The notes beneath the pieces are model-generated. The model made no database searches, was not told the DNA's origin, and saw only the letters and a program-made list of their open reading frames with translations. Made by a program: the position numbers and the translations under genes. From Jejuia sp. UBA6058 (GTDB taxonomy: Bacteria > Bacteroidota > Bacteroidia > Flavobacteriales > Flavobacteriaceae), in assembly GCA_002428965.1 (NCBI GenBank), contig DIYI01000004.1, positions 1 through 64,000 on the forward strand: a stretch of 64,000 nucleotides of DNA. Direction: 5' to 3'. Shown piece after piece: positions 62,011 to 64,000 of this stretch. How positions within the stretch are numbered: the stretch's first letter is position 1; the number at the start of each line of letters is the position of its first letter.

Positions 62011-64000
62011 ATGAAGTATTCTTTGTTATTATTCCTGATTGTCATGGTGAGTTGCAAAAGCCAGAATAACGAAACCGAAAGTCAACATAAATACACCAAC
62101 GCTTTAGTTAAAGAGACAAGTCCGTATTTATTACAGCACGCGCATAATCCGGTTGACTGGTATGCTTGGAATGATGAAGCACTGAAGAAGGCAAAAGACG
62201 AAAATAAGCTACTTTTAATCAGCGTTGGGTATTCGTCGTGCCACTGGTGTCATGTGATGGAACATGAAAGTTTTGAAGATACTTTAGTGGCCGAAGTAAT
62301 GAATAAAAACTTCATTAATATAAAAGTTGATCGAGAAGAACGTCCAGATGTAGATCAGGTATACATGAATGCATTGCAGATAATGAAAGGCAGCGGTGGT
62401 TGGCCAGTTAATGCAATTGCTTTACCTGATGGTAGACCTATTTGGGCAGAAACATATTTACCAAAAGACCAATGGACAAGCGTTTTGGAACAGATTTCTA
62501 AACTTTATAAAGAAGATCCAACCAAACTCATTCAACAAGCTGAAAATGTACAAAACGGAATTAATTCTATTTCCGTTGTTGAAGTAAATAGCAATGCTCC
62601 TGTTTTTGAAAAAGATTTTATTGCTCAAGCCGTTAATACTTGGTCTAAACAATTTGATAAGAAGTTTGGAGGTATCAATCGCGAACCTAAGTTTATGATG
62701 CCCAACAATTATCATTTTTTATTGCGATATGCGTATCAAACTGATAATGATGAGCTTTTGGATTTTGTAAATCTTACACTTAAAAAAATTGCTTATGGAG
62801 GTGTTTACGACCATGTAACTGGTGGGTTTTCAAGATACTCTACCGATGGTAAATGGCACGTGCCTCACTTTGAAAAAATGTTGTATGATAATGCACAATT
62901 AGTAAGTTTATATTCTGATGCTTATTTGTTAACTAAAGATGAATTGTATAAAGAAATTGTTAAAGAAACTTTAGATTTTATCGATGAAGAAATGACAACA
63001 TCTGAAGGTGCCTTTTATTCTTCTTTTGATGCTGATAGCATGAATCCTGAAGGTGAGCTTGAAGAAGGCGCCTTTTACGTATGGCAAAAAGAGGAGCTAA
63101 AATCTATTTTAAAGGAAGATTTAGATCTCTTCTCTGAATATTATAATATAAATAATTATGGACTTTGGGAAAAAGGTAATTATGTTCTTATCAGAAAAGA
63201 CGATGATGCCGACATCTTAAAAAAGTATAGTATTTCTCAAAACGAATTAGATGACAAAAAATCTAGTTGGAAATCCACACTTCGTGATATAAGAAATAAA
63301 AGACCTAAACCAAGAATGGATGACAAAGCCCTAACTTCTTGGAACGGTTTAATGCTTAAAGGTTATACAGATGCATACCGTGTTTTTGGAAATGAAGATT
63401 ATTTGCAAACCGCAATCGCTAATGCAGAATTTATTACATCAAAAGTTTTGAGAGAAGATGGCGGGTTAAATCACACATATAAAAAAGGAGAAAGCAAAAT
63501 AAATGGTTATTTGGAAGATTACGCAACCGTAATAGACGCTTTCATAGCACTTTATGAAGTTACTTTAAATGAAAAATGGTTGAATACTGCAAATCAATTA
63601 TCAAAATATATATTCGATCACTTTTATGATGATACCAGTAAAATGTTTTTCTATACTTCCGATGAAGACACAGCATTGGTTGTGCGAAATATTGTATATC
63701 ATGATAATGTGATTCCTGGAAGCAATTCTATTATAGCCAAAAACCTATTTAAACTGTCTCATTATTTTGATAATACATCCTACGCAGAATCTGCTACTAC
63801 AATGTTGAATAATATTAAACCAGAGATAGTGAAATACCCAACAGCATATTCTAATTGGTTAGATTTAATGTTGAATTATACTAATCCATTTTATGAAGTT
63901 GCCATTTCTGGAGCAGATGCTAAACAGAAAATCTCGGAACTAAACAAAAATTATATTCCAAATAAACTAATTGCAGGTAGTACTTCTGAAAATAATATGC
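62011..64000 (+). CDS. Thioredoxin-fold DUF255 (YyaL family) lipoprotein, cut by the right edge
   Basis: Open from the ATG at 62011 to the window end (663 codons, no stop). Lipoprotein signal with Cys15 (LIVMVSC). The N-terminal thioredoxin-like domain (DUF255) contains NPVDWYAWNDEAL and C77-H-W-C80 (SSCHWCHVMEHESF). An (alpha/alpha)6-barrel region follows (GGVYDHVTGGFSRYSTD, HVPHFEKMLYDNAQL, SSFDADSMNPEGE). Family members are often annotated as thioredoxin domain or spermatogenesis-associated; the reaction is not established. The lipoprotein form places it at the envelope. Confidence 0.9.
   Translation, partial: MKYSLLLFLIVMVSCKSQNNETESQHKYTNALVKETSPYLLQHAHNPVDWYAWNDEALKKAKDENKLLLISVGYSSCHWCHVMEHESFEDTLVAEVMNKNFINIKVDREERPDVDQVYMNALQIMKGSGGWPVNAIALPDGRPIWAETYLPKDQWTSVLEQISKLYKEDPTKLIQQAENVQNGINSISVVEVNSNAPVFEKDFIAQAVNTWSKQFDKKFGGINREPKFMMPNNYHFLLRYAYQTDNDELLDFVNLTLKKIAYGGVYDHVTGGFSRYSTDGKWHVPHFEKMLYDNAQLVSLYSDAYLLTKDELYKEIVKETLDFIDEEMTTSEGAFYSSFDADSMNPEGELEEGAFYVWQKEELKSILKEDLDLFSEYYNINNYGLWEKGNYVLIRKDDDADILKKYSISQNELDDKKSSWKSTLRDIRNKRPKPRMDDKALTSWNGLMLKGYTDAYRVFGNEDYLQTAIANAEFITSKVLREDGGLNHTYKKGESKINGYLEDYATVIDAFIALYEVTLNEKWLNTANQLSKYIFDHFYDDTSKMFFYTSDEDTALVVRNIVYHDNVIPGSNSIIAKNLFKLSHYFDNTSYAESATTMLNNIKPEIVKYPTAYSNWLDLMLNYTNPFYEVAISGADAKQKISELNKNYIPNKLIAGSTSENNM

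Overview
The window is a 64 kb piece of a low-GC chromosome from the phylum Bacteroidota, almost certainly a marine member of the family Flavobacteriaceae. The grounds are: Por-type (type IX secretion, T9SS) C-terminal sorting domains; PorP/SprF and PorG-like proteins; a TonB receptor with a carboxypeptidase-like N-terminal domain; a DUF4270 lipoprotein; the gene order nadK-porG-uppS-bamA-skp-skp-murI; and promoters of the Bacteroidota form TTG-N17-23-TAnnTTTG with little Shine-Dalgarno signal. I see no rRNA, tRNA, insertion sequence, prophage or CRISPR array. The content is mostly conserved core genome, with one accessory-looking locus at the left edge.

Layout. (1) 1-6558, minus: two tandem paralogous giant secreted lectin/LamG proteins; the first runs off the left edge. 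(2) 6858-11621, minus: panC-panD-flippase-like protein-esterase-like protein-radA, divergent from (3) 11732-16273, plus: a shortened glycogen-synthase-like protein, a DUF4270 lipoprotein and glmS. (4) 16475-20993, plus: a TonB-dependent receptor followed by an SGNH-type lipoprotein. (5) 21084-23826, plus: acyltransferase, acyl-ACP desaturase, a small protein with a TTG start and an HD phosphohydrolase. (6) 23848-36377 and on to 37305, minus: omega-amidase-like hydrolase, L-2-hydroxyglutarate oxidase, a coiled-coil protein, a membrane MutS-like ATPase, a Bax-inhibitor-1 protein, a zinc peptidase, alanine dehydrogenase, SemiSWEET, a TPR protein, a small peptide gene, serS, an HTTM protein and ribF. 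(7) 37372-40026, plus: a secreted M12-type metalloprotease. (8) 40066-46224, minus: pth, clpX, clpP, tig, a holin-like membrane protein, an alpha/beta hydrolase and pdxJ. (9) 46315-54563, plus: a CBS protein, nadK, porG, uppS, bamA, two skp/ompH genes and murI. (10) 54626-58150, minus: gamma-carbonic anhydrase and a LytTR regulator with its TPR histidine kinase. (11) 58362-64000: a vWA lipoprotein, a PorP/SprF protein, an Nfu-type Fe-S protein, dodecin and a thioredoxin-fold DUF255 lipoprotein cut by the right edge.

How the parts connect. PorG and the PorP/SprF protein belong to the secretion machinery that would export the two lectin proteins and the metalloprotease. BamA and the Skp chaperones insert outer-membrane barrels such as PorG and the TonB receptor. 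ClpP, ClpX and trigger factor form a folding and proteolysis block. PanC and PanD feed pantothenate synthesis; PlsC and the desaturase act on membrane lipids.

I did not find a clear new multi-gene system. The best leads are smaller: LytTR-like direct repeats between the kinase/regulator pair and the vWA lipoprotein gene; a roughly 60-nt imperfect palindrome between convergent genes at 59525-59584; a terminator-like hairpin that contains the start codon of the L-2-hydroxyglutarate oxidase gene; two apparent pseudoenzymes (an esterase-like protein without the nucleophile serine, and a GT5-like protein without the KTGG motif); a 40-residue predicted secreted peptide gene with its own terminator; and clustered GGGAT half-sites upstream of tig.
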